Of a stretch of 64,000 nucleotides of DNA, positions 40,398 through 50,928 are shown one piece after another; position 1 is the first letter of the stretch, and each line of letters begins with the position of its first letter. The position numbers and the translations under genes were made by a program. The notes under the pieces were generated by a model, which had not been told where the DNA came from, ran no database searches, and worked only from the letters and a program-made list of their open reading frames with translations. This DNA comes from Bacteroidales bacterium (GTDB taxonomy: Bacteria; Bacteroidota; Bacteroidia; Bacteroidales; ML635J-15), in assembly GCA_003249955.1 (NCBI GenBank), contig QKHS01000022.1, positions 1-64,000 on the forward strand, written 5' to 3'.

Positions 40398-41786
40398 CTA
40401 CTTGTGAACCTTTTTAATAAATTCTTCCACCTCGGGAACGCCACCCTGATAAACAAGATATCCGTTATATGGTTCGCGTTCGGTAATTTCATCATTTATC
40501 GGGGTTAACATAAGCTTTTTGACCTCTTCAGGATCGTCAGTCTGTCCGAGAGCCCAGCTTAATTTAATGTATCCTACCTCAGGCAGCATATTTCCTGCAG
40601 GAATAATTCCCATTGCCATCATATCACGTCCTGTATCGTAAACGTACATCTGAACATATCCCCAGATTGTTTGTAAAGTCATGTACATGTGAACCCCTGC
40701 AGCCTGTGCCCTGCGGATTGCCGGATATATTTCCTTATTTACATGGCCTAATCCGGTACCGACAAATACGATTCCTTTATATCCTGCAGCAACCAAACCG
40801 TCAATAACATCCGGTTTCATTCCCGTGTAATAATAAACCATCGTAACCTTATCGCTGAAGAAAGGTTTAATTATAACATTTTTATCATTACGACGTTTGT
40901 GATAATTTTTCTTAATCGGAGTAACTTTCTCACGGGTAACCATTGCCAAAGGAGTGTCTCCTATTGTTCTGAATGTTGAACGGTAAGATGAGTGCATTTT
41001 TCTTACTCTTGTTCCTTTATGCAACAATCCATACTCGTCAGATGTAGGGCCAAACATACAAACCATTACTTCTGCTATATCCGAAGTTCCGGCAGTTTTC
41101 ATTGCATGCATAAGATTCAATGCTGCATCTGAACTAGGACGGTCAGACGAGCGTTGTGATCCTACCAATACAACAGGAACCGGCAAATTCTGACACATAA
41201 AAGTAAGCGCAGCTCCGGTATGGTGCAAAGTATCTGTTCCGTGACCTATTACAATACCATCAACACCTTTTTCAATTTCGCGGCCTATTGCTTTTGCAAG
41301 TTCAATATATTGCTGAGGCCCCATATTTTCGCTGAATACTGCAAAAATCTTTTCTGTTTCAAGATTGCAGATATCTGCTAATTCCGGAACAGCACCATAC
41401 AGTTCACCCGGTGAAAAAGCCGGAATAACAGCTCCGGTTCTGTAATCAAGACGTGAAGCAATTGTTCCGCCTGTACCAAAAAGTTTTACCTGAGGCAATC
41501 CTTCGGTATATGGGAATTGTTTTTCCGGAATTGCATAGTTGGCTTTTTTATAACCAACTTCTTTCATATCAATAATTGTATTAATATCAATCCCGATATT
41601 ATAACCGGTAATAACCTTCATTACAATATGCTCATCATCATCGTTTGATGCTCTGGGAAGAATAGTTCCTTTAAACTCTCCCCTTGTGGTATTCATTTCA
41701 GCCTGTCCCCAAACCCGGACACTGTATTTTTTAAGTACTTCTAAAGAACGGCCTTTATATCCCTGAAAAAAATCTGTATTATCCAT
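40398..41786 (-). CDS. gatD: Archaeal-type Glu-tRNA(Gln) amidotransferase subunit D (asparaginase-like)
   Basis: 462 aa; 'VKLFGTGGTIASRLDYRTGAVIPAFSPGEL', 'GIVIGHGTDTLHHTGAALTFM', 'GSQRSSDRPSSDAALNL'; adjacent to gatE. Confidence 0.92.
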   Translation of the reverse strand: MDNTDFFQGYKGRSLEVLKKYSVRVWGQAEMNTTRGEFKGTILPRASNDDDEHIVMKVITGYNIGIDINTIIDMKEVGYKKANYAIPEKQFPYTEGLPQVKLFGTGGTIASRLDYRTGAVIPAFSPGELYGAVPELADICNLETEKIFAVFSENMGPQQYIELAKAIGREIEKGVDGIVIGHGTDTLHHTGAALTFMCQNLPVPVVLVGSQRSSDRPSSDAALNLMHAMKTAGTSDIAEVMVCMFGPTSDEYGLLHKGTRVRKMHSSYRSTFRTIGDTPLAMVTREKVTPIKKNYHKRRNDKNVIIKPFFSDKVTMVYYYTGMKPDVIDGLVAAGYKGIVFVGTGLGHVNKEIYPAIRRAQAAGVHMYMTLQTIWGYVQMYVYDTGRDMMAMGIIPAGNMLPEVGYIKLSWALGQTDDPEEVKKLMLTPINDEITEREPYNGYLVYQGGVPEVEEFIKKVHK

Positions 41787-41806
41787 TATAATTTTTTCTG
41801 TTTCAA

Positions 41807-43786
41807 TTATTGAATCATGTTATCAATCTCTGATTTTAACTCTGCCAGACAAATATTTCCGACAGCCATAGGACGGATTTGTCCCATTATCCATGCAGCT
41901 TTATTTTCTTTTGTGTTGTTTTTCGCTTCATTATCGAACTTCTTGCTTAAGAAATCGATTTGCGAAATCAATTCATCTTTACTGCGTTTCTTAAATTTAA
42001 TAACTGTAAGAATTGAGTTAAAATCCATATTAGGATGCTGATATAATTCAGGCAGCATCATAGCTCCCAGAGGACTATGATATCCGTTTTCTTTACAGAA
42101 TTTAATCAGATCAAGTATTCTTGTATAGTCAAAATCGTCGCCTGCTTCGTAGTGGCCTTCAACATTTTTAAGCTCGTGTCCGAATAATTTTCCTGCTTTC
42201 TTAGGATCAACACCCAGTTCAACAATTGCTTTTTCAATAATAGGGAACAGATTTTTACTCAACAGATAATGATAAGTATCTGCAGGGATTCCCCACTGAA
42301 TCATTTGGGCAAGACGTTCGTGAACATCATTAGGAATTGTTTTGGCGAGTTCCCCTATATATGAACCTTCAAGCGGAATAGGCATCGAATCTGTGTCAGG
42401 GTACATCCTGTCTGCTCCCGGCAATACACGTTCGAACATTGTTGTTCCGTCTTCAAAAGATTTTCTGGTTTCGTTCGGAATTCCTTCAAATGCCATTTTG
42501 CATCTTTCTTCAATTGTTTCAAGAGCTGTTTTAATATCTGCTTCAGGTGCCCAGAAAACTATTACTGCATCTTTTTCTTCATCAGTATTAAGAATCATTT
42601 TAATGATTTCCATATCTGCAGAAGTAATAATCTGCTGTGGTAATTCGGTATGAACCATATTCGGTTTTTCTATGCAGGCAATAACTTTCAGTCTGTCTGA
42701 AATTTCTTCTGCGAACATAATTCCGGGCTGATTGAAATACGATAAAATGCCTTTAAACTCAGGTAATCTTACTGCAACAAGTTTTTGACCGTTATCTCTT
42801 GCATCTTTAATAGCCGGATGAGTAATTTTAAATGCGTCAAAGTCCAGTAATGCTGATTCTGTTTTCCATGCTTTAGGATCTTTAACCCTGCTTAACAATT
42901 CCTCGCGAAGAGAAAGCAGAGCCCACTGTCTGAAACATTCATTATGAGTAAGTTCAGGAATCCATTTTGTGTGTGCAACACCTTTAATTTCGATTCTGGT
43001 TCCGCCTTTACAGCTAACATTTACATCCTGACGGCCGGCTCCCATTCCTGTTCTTACAAGACCTGTTGAACGGTTAAGGAAACGGATATAATCACATGCT
43101 TCTTTTACTTCATCAGGATTAACCATATCGGGATAAGTAACAGTTTCGATAAGCGGCATTCCCAAACGGTCGGTTTTGTAAACCCTGCGATGGCCGATAT
43201 CGCTTATTTCGCGGCATGAATCTTCTTCAATACTCAACTGTATCAATCTTACTTTCTTGTTTTTAAGCTGAATTTCGCCTTCAACACCAAGAATTGCAGT
43301 ACGCTGAAAACCGGTCGGAATACTACCGTCGAGATATTGTTTACGGGTAATATGAACCTCACCAACTACGTTGAACTTACTTAAAATTGTGATTTGCAGA
43401 GCTCTTTCCAAAGCCTGTCTGTTAATCAGAAACGGAGGAGTGTCATCAACTTCGTAAGTACAGGCGTTTTCGTTGTTAATACGATAAACGATTTCCTTTT
43501 TGGTTTTAAACTCCATAAGTGCCGTACCGTCATATTCGCCAAGCTCGCTCAAAGTAGGACGCATGTGACGTATAACTTCTGCGTCAAAATCATCATGAGC
43601 ATGAAAAATCCCTGCCGGGCAATTACAGAATAATTTCTTATCTGTTAATAGCTGTTGATGAACTTCGAGCCCTGACATAAACCCGATACGATTGTAATCT
43701 TCCTGTGTAGCTTCTTTACGCGGCACATATCCGATCTTCTTAAGTGTTGCAAGATAGTTGCTGTAAGGATCAAACTGAGTCTTCAT
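41807..43786 (-). CDS. gatE: Archaeal-type Glu-tRNA(Gln) amidotransferase subunit E
   Basis: 659 aa; 'GFMSGLEVHQQLLTDKKLFCNCP', 'GTGRQD'-like 'GMGAGRQDVNVSCKGGTRIEIKG', GAD-type insertion 'ETRKSFEDGTTMFERVLPGADRMYPDTDS'. Confidence 0.93.
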   Translation of the reverse strand: MKTQFDPYSNYLATLKKIGYVPRKEATQEDYNRIGFMSGLEVHQQLLTDKKLFCNCPAGIFHAHDDFDAEVIRHMRPTLSELGEYDGTALMEFKTKKEIVYRINNENACTYEVDDTPPFLINRQALERALQITILSKFNVVGEVHITRKQYLDGSIPTGFQRTAILGVEGEIQLKNKKVRLIQLSIEEDSCREISDIGHRRVYKTDRLGMPLIETVTYPDMVNPDEVKEACDYIRFLNRSTGLVRTGMGAGRQDVNVSCKGGTRIEIKGVAHTKWIPELTHNECFRQWALLSLREELLSRVKDPKAWKTESALLDFDAFKITHPAIKDARDNGQKLVAVRLPEFKGILSYFNQPGIMFAEEISDRLKVIACIEKPNMVHTELPQQIITSADMEIIKMILNTDEEKDAVIVFWAPEADIKTALETIEERCKMAFEGIPNETRKSFEDGTTMFERVLPGADRMYPDTDSMPIPLEGSYIGELAKTIPNDVHERLAQMIQWGIPADTYHYLLSKNLFPIIEKAIVELGVDPKKAGKLFGHELKNVEGHYEAGDDFDYTRILDLIKFCKENGYHSPLGAMMLPELYQHPNMDFNSILTVIKFKKRSKDELISQIDFLSKKFDNEAKNNTKENKAAWIMGQIRPMAVGNICLAELKSEIDNMIQ

Positions 43787-44155
43787 TATTTCGAAATGTT
43801 TAATTTTTTTAAGGCACCAAATTTATGTTTTGTTTTGGAGAAAAGCAAAATTTATTTTGAACATAAAACGAATAAGTCAGATGACCGGATAGAAGGCATC
43901 AGCACCACCCGGAAGAAAAGACAGGTAAATGCGAAATGTTATAGAATTTTAATTGATCCCGGAACTGAAAATCAGATAAAAATCCCGGAAATTCTATGTC
44001 CTGATAAAACAATATAAACATCAAAAAATAAAACCGGAATACTGAAAATCAGAATTTAAATCCGCATTTTTCAAAAATCGTCATCACATTGAAGAATTTA
44101 AAGAATTTTATTCAGAATTTACAATAACCTTTTAAATTTCATACCGATCACCAAC

Positions 44156-44240
44156 TTACAGATTACAGATTACAGACATCCTGATTACAGATTACCGACA
44201 CACTGATTACGGATTACAGACCTACAGATCACAGATACCT
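44156..44240. repeat. Short imperfect tandem repeat, unit about GATTACAGA
   Basis: ttacaGATTACAGATTACAGAcatcctGATTACAGATTACcGAcacactGATTACgGATTACAGA. Confidence 0.8.
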
Positions 44241-44268
44241 CCCTCTCCCCAAAGTAAGTTAATCTTTC

Positions 44269-44880
44269 TTAAACCATTTTACGTGTCAGAAAATCCAGAT
44301 TCTCTGTAATTTTCTCAACGTCCCAATTCCACCATTGCATTTCCAGAAGTTCTCTTATTTTGTCTTCAGAAAAGCGTTTACGTATCACTTTTGCAGGATT
44401 TCCGCCAACAATTGTATAAGGCTCCACATTTTTGGTAACTGTAGAATTTGTTGCAATTATTGCTCCGTCAGCAATGTATATTCCGGGCATAATTACAGAA
44501 TTGGCTCCTATCCATACATCATTGCCGATTACAGTATCTCCTTTTATCGGTAATTCATCAAGGTTTGGGGTTACTTTTTCCCAGCCGTTACCAAAAATAC
44601 TGAACGGAAATGTTGTTATTCCGTCATTTTTATGATTAGCTCCGTTCATTATAAAACTTACACCGGAGGCAATCGCGCAGAATTTACCGATTATAAGTTT
44701 ATCCCCGATAAATTCGTAATGATACTTAACATTTTTCTCAAAATTACTTACATCTTCGGCATCATCATAATAGGTAAAATCGCCGACTATAATGTTTGGT
44801 CTGGTTACATAATTTTTAAGAAAACAAAGTCTGTTATAATCTTTTAAAGGGAATACCGTGTTTTTATCAGGTCCTGTCAT
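44269..44880 (-). CDS. CatB/Vat-like O-acetyltransferase (xenobiotic acyltransferase, LbH hexapeptide)
   Basis: 203 aa; 'IIVGDFTYYDD', 'IGKFCAIASGVSFIMNGANHK', 'VIGNDVWIGANSVIMPGIYIADGAIIATNSTVTKNVEPYTIVGGNPAK'. Confidence 0.88.
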   Translation of the reverse strand: MTGPDKNTVFPLKDYNRLCFLKNYVTRPNIIVGDFTYYDDAEDVSNFEKNVKYHYEFIGDKLIIGKFCAIASGVSFIMNGANHKNDGITTFPFSIFGNGWEKVTPNLDELPIKGDTVIGNDVWIGANSVIMPGIYIADGAIIATNSTVTKNVEPYTIVGGNPAKVIRKRFSEDKIRELLEMQWWNWDVEKITENLDFLTRKMV

Positions 44881-44956
44881 AATTCTGATTTTAGTGTTCT
44901 TTAAAACTATATTTTGACCGTCACAATAAACTTATTTTATTAGTTAAGTTCGTCGT

Positions 44957-45529
44957 TTACTGCATTTTATATTTTGGTTTTATCTGGCCTTTAGAGATTT
45001 TCAGAAGTTTTCCGTTAATAAATTTCTTACGCAATGAGTTTACATAATCCAGATATAATTTTCCCTCTGTATGATCAAATTCGTGCTGAATAACTCTTGC
45101 CGTCATACCCGAAAAGGTTTTTGAGTGTTTCACAAAGTCTTTATCAAGATATTCTATACAGATAGTCCACGACCGTTCTACATCTTCGGATAATGTCGGA
45201 ATGCTTAAACATCCTTCTTTCTCTATCCATTTTTCATCTGAATATTCAGTGATTTTTGCATTTATAAATGTTTCCTTTATTCCCTCATCTCCTGAGAAGA
45301 ATTCAAGTCTGTCTTCATCATCCATGTTATCATATATTTCCTTACTGTCAACAATGAACAGTTTTACGGAGAGGTTGACCTGCGGTGCTGCAAGTCCGCT
45401 TCCGTCAGCCGAATATAAAGTTTGCCACATATTCTCTATAAGCTCATAAAGACCGGGAAAATCCTTATCAATATCTTTGCTTTTTTGTCTGAGAATGCCG
45501 CGTCCGTAAGCTACAACAGGTAAAATCAT
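44957..45529 (-). CDS. def: Peptide deformylase
   Basis: 190 aa; 'GSGLAAPQVN', 'EGCLSIP', 'QHEFDHTEGKLYLD'. Confidence 0.95.
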   Translation of the reverse strand: MILPVVAYGRGILRQKSKDIDKDFPGLYELIENMWQTLYSADGSGLAAPQVNLSVKLFIVDSKEIYDNMDDEDRLEFFSGDEGIKETFINAKITEYSDEKWIEKEGCLSIPTLSEDVERSWTICIEYLDKDFVKHSKTFSGMTARVIQHEFDHTEGKLYLDYVNSLRKKFINGKLLKISKGQIKPKYKMQ

Positions 45530-45697
45530 TTATGCAGAATTTTAAGTTTTTTATAATTCTATTTTCAGATATAAACCGTTTAGCATTTTGCTTTACACTA
45601 TTACAACAACTTAAAAGCAGAGCACGTCCGGTTTATAAAGTGCAAAATTAAACATAATTTCAGGTTTAAGAGCAATTAAAAGTCACTAATATGTTAC

Positions 45698-47317
45698 CTA
45701 TTTCTCTACCTCATGCCCAGCGAAATTATATCCGGCTTTTTCGTATCTTTTAAACATTGGTTGTAATCTCTTTTTGAATGCAGCATAGTCTTCGTCCTTT
45801 TTTGTTGACCAGGCAATTTCGCTTAGAGCTGCCATACGTGGCAAAACCATATATTCTATATGTTTAAGATCTAAAATATATTCTGTCCACACGTTTGCCT
45901 GAACCCCGATAATATGTTTTGCCTGTTCTGCTGTAAGCGAATCAGGAACGGGATTCCATCCGAATATTTTCTCACAGTTTGTAAACCCTCCTATAGCAAA
46001 AGGCTCATTATCAACATCCTCGCTCTGATAGTGGTCAAAATAACAATATCCGCCCGGAGTCATAATTGCATCGTGATTCTGAGTTGCTGCAGCAATTGCA
46101 CCTTCTTCTCCGCGCCACGACATAACTGTTGCATCAGGAGCAAGCCCGCCTTCGAGAATTTCGTCCCAGCCGATTATTCTTTTGCCTTTTGAATTAATGT
46201 ATTTTTCCATTCTCTGCACAAAATAACTTTGCAATTCATGTTCGTCCGCCAAACCTTCTTCCTTCATCCTGAGCTGACAACGCGGACAGGTTTCCCATCT
46301 GGTTTTGGGGCATTCGTCACCTCCTATATGAATATACGGTGAGTTGGGAAACAGTTCGCAAACCTCATCAATAACTTTTTCGAGAAAAGCAAAAGTCTTT
46401 TCGTTTCCGGCACAATAAACATCATCAAAAACGCCCCAGGTAGTTCCCACTTCGTAAGGGCCGCCTGTACAACCAAGTTCAGGATACGCAGCAAGAGCAG
46501 CAAGCGAATGTCCCGGCATTTCTATCTCGGGAATTACCATAATAAACCTGTCCTCTGCATATTTTACAATTTCACGTATTTCGTCCTGAGTATAATATCC
46601 GCCGTAAGGTTTTCCGTCATATTCTCCCCAGTTTTTCTTAATCACGGTTTCTTTTCGTTGTGACGAAATTGTTGCGAGCTGAGGAAATGCTTTTATCTCT
46701 ATTCTCCATCCCTGATCTTCGGTTAAATGCCAGTGAAAAACGTTAAATTTGTGCATGGCAAGCATGTCAATATAAGACTTAACATCTTCCACAGAAAAGA
46801 AATGACGGCAAACATCAAGATGCATTCCCCTGTACTTAAATCTTGGTTCGTCTGTGATTTTAACATATGGCAGTTTTACATTTTCAAGCTTTGCTCCTGC
46901 TTCAAGTTCCGGAGGAAATAACTGGCGCAGTGTCTGAAATCCCATAAATAATCCGGCATATCCGGGAGAAACAATTTCTATCCCGTCTTTACCTACGGTC
47001 AAAACATATGACTCGGGATTACCTTCTCCGGCAATGCTCATAAAGATATTGGTACCATCCTGCTGTTTTTCAGGAACATCTTTAACTTTAAACGACCCCG
47101 AAAGAAAATTCATTACATATGTCTTCACTTTTGACGCATCGGAGCAATTCTCATTTATTATGATATAAACATCATTTTCCACGGCAAGTTCCCCGTTTTC
47201 AAAATTAACTTCCGAAGGTTTCGGAATAATATTATCTTCAAACGAATAGTTTTGTTTATTTTTGCATGAAAGCAAAACAACGGAAACGAGTAAAAACAGT
47301 AATACAGACTTTTGCAT
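45698..47317 (-). CDS. GH20 beta-N-acetylhexosaminidase, lipoprotein
   Basis: 539 aa; lipobox 'VVLLSC'; 'GMHLDVCRHFFSVEDVKSYIDMLAMHKFNVFHWHLTEDQGWRIEIK', 'HIGGDECPKTRW'. Confidence 0.93.
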   Translation of the reverse strand: MQKSVLLFLLVSVVLLSCKNKQNYSFEDNIIPKPSEVNFENGELAVENDVYIIINENCSDASKVKTYVMNFLSGSFKVKDVPEKQQDGTNIFMSIAGEGNPESYVLTVGKDGIEIVSPGYAGLFMGFQTLRQLFPPELEAGAKLENVKLPYVKITDEPRFKYRGMHLDVCRHFFSVEDVKSYIDMLAMHKFNVFHWHLTEDQGWRIEIKAFPQLATISSQRKETVIKKNWGEYDGKPYGGYYTQDEIREIVKYAEDRFIMVIPEIEMPGHSLAALAAYPELGCTGGPYEVGTTWGVFDDVYCAGNEKTFAFLEKVIDEVCELFPNSPYIHIGGDECPKTRWETCPRCQLRMKEEGLADEHELQSYFVQRMEKYINSKGKRIIGWDEILEGGLAPDATVMSWRGEEGAIAAATQNHDAIMTPGGYCYFDHYQSEDVDNEPFAIGGFTNCEKIFGWNPVPDSLTAEQAKHIIGVQANVWTEYILDLKHIEYMVLPRMAALSEIAWSTKKDEDYAAFKKRLQPMFKRYEKAGYNFAGHEVEK

Positions 47318-49906
47318 ATGAATACTTTTAAAATTTACCTGTCAAAAATAACAATAATTGTTTCAGTTTTAAGTCTGATGATGCTTTTTTCGTGCAATCA
47401 GAAATCGACAAAGAAAAAAATAAATCTGAACAAGGGCTGGGAATTCTATTATCCTGCGACAGAAAAATGGTATCCGGCAACAGTTCCTGGAAACATTCAC
47501 ACAGATTTATTTGCAAACGGACTTATAGAAGACCCTTTCTACGGGACAAACGCAGACAGCCTTGCCTGGATAAGCAATCAGGAATGGACTTACAGAACGG
47601 AATTTGACATTGCGCCTGAGTTTATAAACCGCAATCTGGAATTGGTTTTTGACGGGATAGATACTCATGCGGAGGTGTTTCTGAACGAGAAAAAGATAGG
47701 AGAAACTAAAAACATGTTCCGCCAATGGGTTTTTGTAATTGACGATTCAATACGAAAAAAAGAGCACAATATCATTAATGTTATTTTCCGCCCGTCGTCT
47801 GAATACAACAGTCAAAAACTTGCAGAAGGCGGCTATGCAATACCTGACAATCGGGTATTTTCAAGAAAATCACAATACCAGTATGGTTGGGATTGGGCCC
47901 CAAATCTGGAAACCTGCGGAATTTACAAGGACGTTTATATTAACTCCTGGGAAAAACTCAGAATTACAAATGTCAATATCGAACAAAAAGCACTAACAGA
48001 CACGATGGCGATTCTGATTGCAAACATTGAACTTGAATCGGAAAATTATTATAACGGGAATGTATGCATTTACAGTCCCGACAGAGCTTTTGACACGCTG
48101 AAGCAAAAACTCGAAATTTTTGAAGGCAAACAGGTTTACCCGGTAGAATTCCACATTAAAAATCCAAAGTTATGGTGGTGTAACGGGTTGGGAAATGCAG
48201 AAATGTATAATATAAATGTACAGGTAAGTACGAAATTCAGAGTTGAGGAAAAGAGTGTAAAAACCGGCCTGAGAGATATTGAACTCGCAACAAAAACCGA
48301 CAAGGAAGGACAGGAATTTTACTTTATTCTTAATGGAATTCCTGTTTTTGCACGCGGGGCAAACTGGGTTCCTGCCGAATACTTTAACGGCAGCAATTCA
48401 CGGAAAAACTATGAGGAGTTGCTGATTCTTGCAAAAGAAGCGAACTTTAACATGCTTCGTGTATGGGGAGGTGGGATTTACGAGAATGACGAATTCTACA
48501 ATATATGCGACTCTCTGGGAATAATGGTATGGCAGGATTTTATGTTTGCCTGTGCAATGTATCCGCTGTCGGACGAAATGACCGAAAACATAACCGAAGA
48601 AGTTAAATATCAGGTTACACGTTTGTATAATCATCCTTCTATTGTTATGTATTGCGGTAATAACGAGATAAGCAACGGCTGGTTCGACTGGGGCTGGCAA
48701 AAACAATTCGGAATAAGTGATGCCGATTCCGTAAAGATTTGGAATGATTACGACAATTTGTTTCACCGTATTATTCCAAAAACCATTTCGTCAATTGACA
48801 AATCGCGAAAATACATACCAAGTTCTCCTTTCTATGGCTGGGGGCACGAAGAATCATTAACAACCGGGGATTCTCATTACTGGGGAGTATGGTGGGGAAT
48901 GGAAGATTTTGACATGTACTTTGACAAAACCGGCAGATTTATGAGTGAGTACGGATTTCAGGGTATGCCTCCGATGAGTTCACTGCAAAAGTTTATTCCA
49001 GAAGATTCGGTTTACAGATATTCGAAAACTTTGAAATCGCATCAGAAGCACCCGTTTGGCTTTGAAGCTATAAACAAATACATGCAGCGCGAATTCCCGG
49101 TACCAGAAAAATTTGAAGATTTTGTTTATGTAAGTCAGGTTTTGCAGGCAGAAGGGCTGCAACATGCTTTTGATGCTCATCTCTCGTCAATGCCTTATTG
49201 CATGGGATCTCTCTTCTGGCAGTTTAACGATTGCTGGCCTGTAGTTTCGTGGTCGGCAGTTGATTATTACAAACAACCCAAAGCCCTGTATTACATGGCA
49301 AAAAAAGCATTCGAAGATATCTACATAGCAGCATTTGAGCACAATAATAATTTTAAAGTTTTTGCTGTAAATCAACGAAATACTACTATAAATGTAAAAG
49401 CGGTAATAAGCATCATGGATTTTCGCGGAAACCGTATTATAGCAGACTCAACCGTAACTATTCTGGACTTGTTGTCGTCAAATGAAATTATCTTTGACAA
49501 TTTATCTTACGAACAAATTTCAAAATTTAAAGACAGCAGTTTTGTAAGAATAAAACTTTACGATTTTAACGAAGGTAATTTGCTATCTGAAAGAAGCCTG
49601 ACTACCGGCAGGAATAAAGATTTAAAACTTCCTGAACCCGAATTTCATTACAACCTAAAGCAAAATAAAGATTACCAGGAGATAATTATCGACTCCAAAG
49701 TTTATGTAAAGTCTCTTTACATTTACACTCCCGGAACTGAAGGCAGGTTCTCAGACAACTTTTTTGATTTAATTCCCGGCAAAACCAAAACTGTTCTTTT
49801 TTATCCACAAACAAAAACGGATAAGCTGAATCTTAAGTTTAATTCGGTTAATGTAATTGTAAATGATTATCAGAATAAGTTATCAGAACCTGTAGAGAAT
49901 AAATAA
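47318..49906 (+). CDS. GH2 beta-mannosidase, lipoprotein
   Basis: 'NMLRVWGGGIYENDEFYNICDSLGIMVWQDFMFACAMYP', 'MYCGNNEISNGWFDWGW', 'FMSEYGFQGMP'; ATG at 47318 (track start TTG 47312). Confidence 0.93.
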   Translation: MNTFKIYLSKITIIVSVLSLMMLFSCNQKSTKKKINLNKGWEFYYPATEKWYPATVPGNIHTDLFANGLIEDPFYGTNADSLAWISNQEWTYRTEFDIAPEFINRNLELVFDGIDTHAEVFLNEKKIGETKNMFRQWVFVIDDSIRKKEHNIINVIFRPSSEYNSQKLAEGGYAIPDNRVFSRKSQYQYGWDWAPNLETCGIYKDVYINSWEKLRITNVNIEQKALTDTMAILIANIELESENYYNGNVCIYSPDRAFDTLKQKLEIFEGKQVYPVEFHIKNPKLWWCNGLGNAEMYNINVQVSTKFRVEEKSVKTGLRDIELATKTDKEGQEFYFILNGIPVFARGANWVPAEYFNGSNSRKNYEELLILAKEANFNMLRVWGGGIYENDEFYNICDSLGIMVWQDFMFACAMYPLSDEMTENITEEVKYQVTRLYNHPSIVMYCGNNEISNGWFDWGWQKQFGISDADSVKIWNDYDNLFHRIIPKTISSIDKSRKYIPSSPFYGWGHEESLTTGDSHYWGVWWGMEDFDMYFDKTGRFMSEYGFQGMPPMSSLQKFIPEDSVYRYSKTLKSHQKHPFGFEAINKYMQREFPVPEKFEDFVYVSQVLQAEGLQHAFDAHLSSMPYCMGSLFWQFNDCWPVVSWSAVDYYKQPKALYYMAKKAFEDIYIAAFEHNNNFKVFAVNQRNTTINVKAVISIMDFRGNRIIADSTVTILDLLSSNEIIFDNLSYEQISKFKDSSFVRIKLYDFNEGNLLSERSLTTGRNKDLKLPEPEFHYNLKQNKDYQEIIIDSKVYVKSLYIYTPGTEGRFSDNFFDLIPGKTKTVLFYPQTKTDKLNLKFNSVNVIVNDYQNKLSEPVENK

Positions 49907-50169
49907 AACACTATCAGGTTTGTTATCTGCAAAACAACTAATCCTTAAAACTACGTTTTGGAAACAGAAAGTTGAGTTAATCTGGTACACAGTATTTTTA
50001 CCTGACAAACAAAACAGGCCGGCACATTACATTAATATTTAGAAATGACTTAAATTATTGAATTTCAAAAAGACAACACAGCTCAAAGCCCTGTTTATCA
50101 GCTATATTATGCAAAACTTTCGCAATCAGGGTGACATATAGCACACTCCCATAAAGAAGCAATTTATTG

Positions 50170-50709
50170 TTAGTTATTATAACCTTTTCGATGTTCTTTT
50201 ATTTTTTCTTCCAAATCATTAGTATCCATATAGATTCGTGTTAGTTTCCAGTCTGAATTTATTTTTTCAAATTCCATCATTTCTAGTGTTATTCCATTAG
50301 TATGAATATAAATAGATTCTTTAGTAAAATTTAAAGAAATATAATCACTTATGTCACTAATATTTTTTATAAATTCCATGTGATTTGTAAGATTATTAAA
50401 AGAAACAGTATTCTCTTTTAAAAAAATATTAAAAACAAAAATAAAATCACCACTATATATTTTATCTTGAGGGTAATTATCTGTAAATCCGTCAACAGAA
50501 AAAGGAAATTGTACCAATTCTTTTAAAGTTTCATAATCAGAATTGATTACACTTTTTCTAAACTCCGTCCAAAACAATTGAAATTCTTCAATTAATGTTG
50601 TATCTACAGATATATTTTCTTTTAATTCTGCGTCCATCATTACTTTTGAGTTTCCGTAACAACTATTTAAGAATACAATCCCTAATAGTATAACAATAAA
50701 TCTTTTCAT
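50170..50709 (-). CDS. Small lipoprotein, hypothetical (possible immunity-type cassette gene)
   Basis: 179 aa; lipobox 'VFLNSC'; followed on the minus strand by a cassette-end site at 50130. Confidence 0.5.
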   Translation of the reverse strand: MKRFIVILLGIVFLNSCYGNSKVMMDAELKENISVDTTLIEEFQLFWTEFRKSVINSDYETLKELVQFPFSVDGFTDNYPQDKIYSGDFIFVFNIFLKENTVSFNNLTNHMEFIKNISDISDYISLNFTKESIYIHTNGITLEMMEFEKINSDWKLTRIYMDTNDLEEKIKEHRKGYNN

Positions 50710-50928
50710 ATTTTTAGTACTTAGGTAATGTAAAATTTGGTTTATATAAAGCTACAGCCATTCATAATGTTAACAGAATTCATCCATTTCTAATCTGGCA
50801 ATATGTTTAACTGTTTTATCAGGTTTTATAATTTCTGATTTCAAAGTTAGTAATAATTTATTTGTATGATATATTACACAGGAATTTTGTTGTTAGGTGG
50901 CTGATGGTACACTAACCCACTACCACCA

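Noticed and set aside
42342-42653. Antisense ORF within gatE
   Set aside because: Overlaps a clear coding region; composition typical of spurious reverse frames.
43796-44017. 73-aa plus-strand ORF upstream of gatE
   Set aside because: Falls in low-complexity intergenic DNA and is not in a plausible operon.
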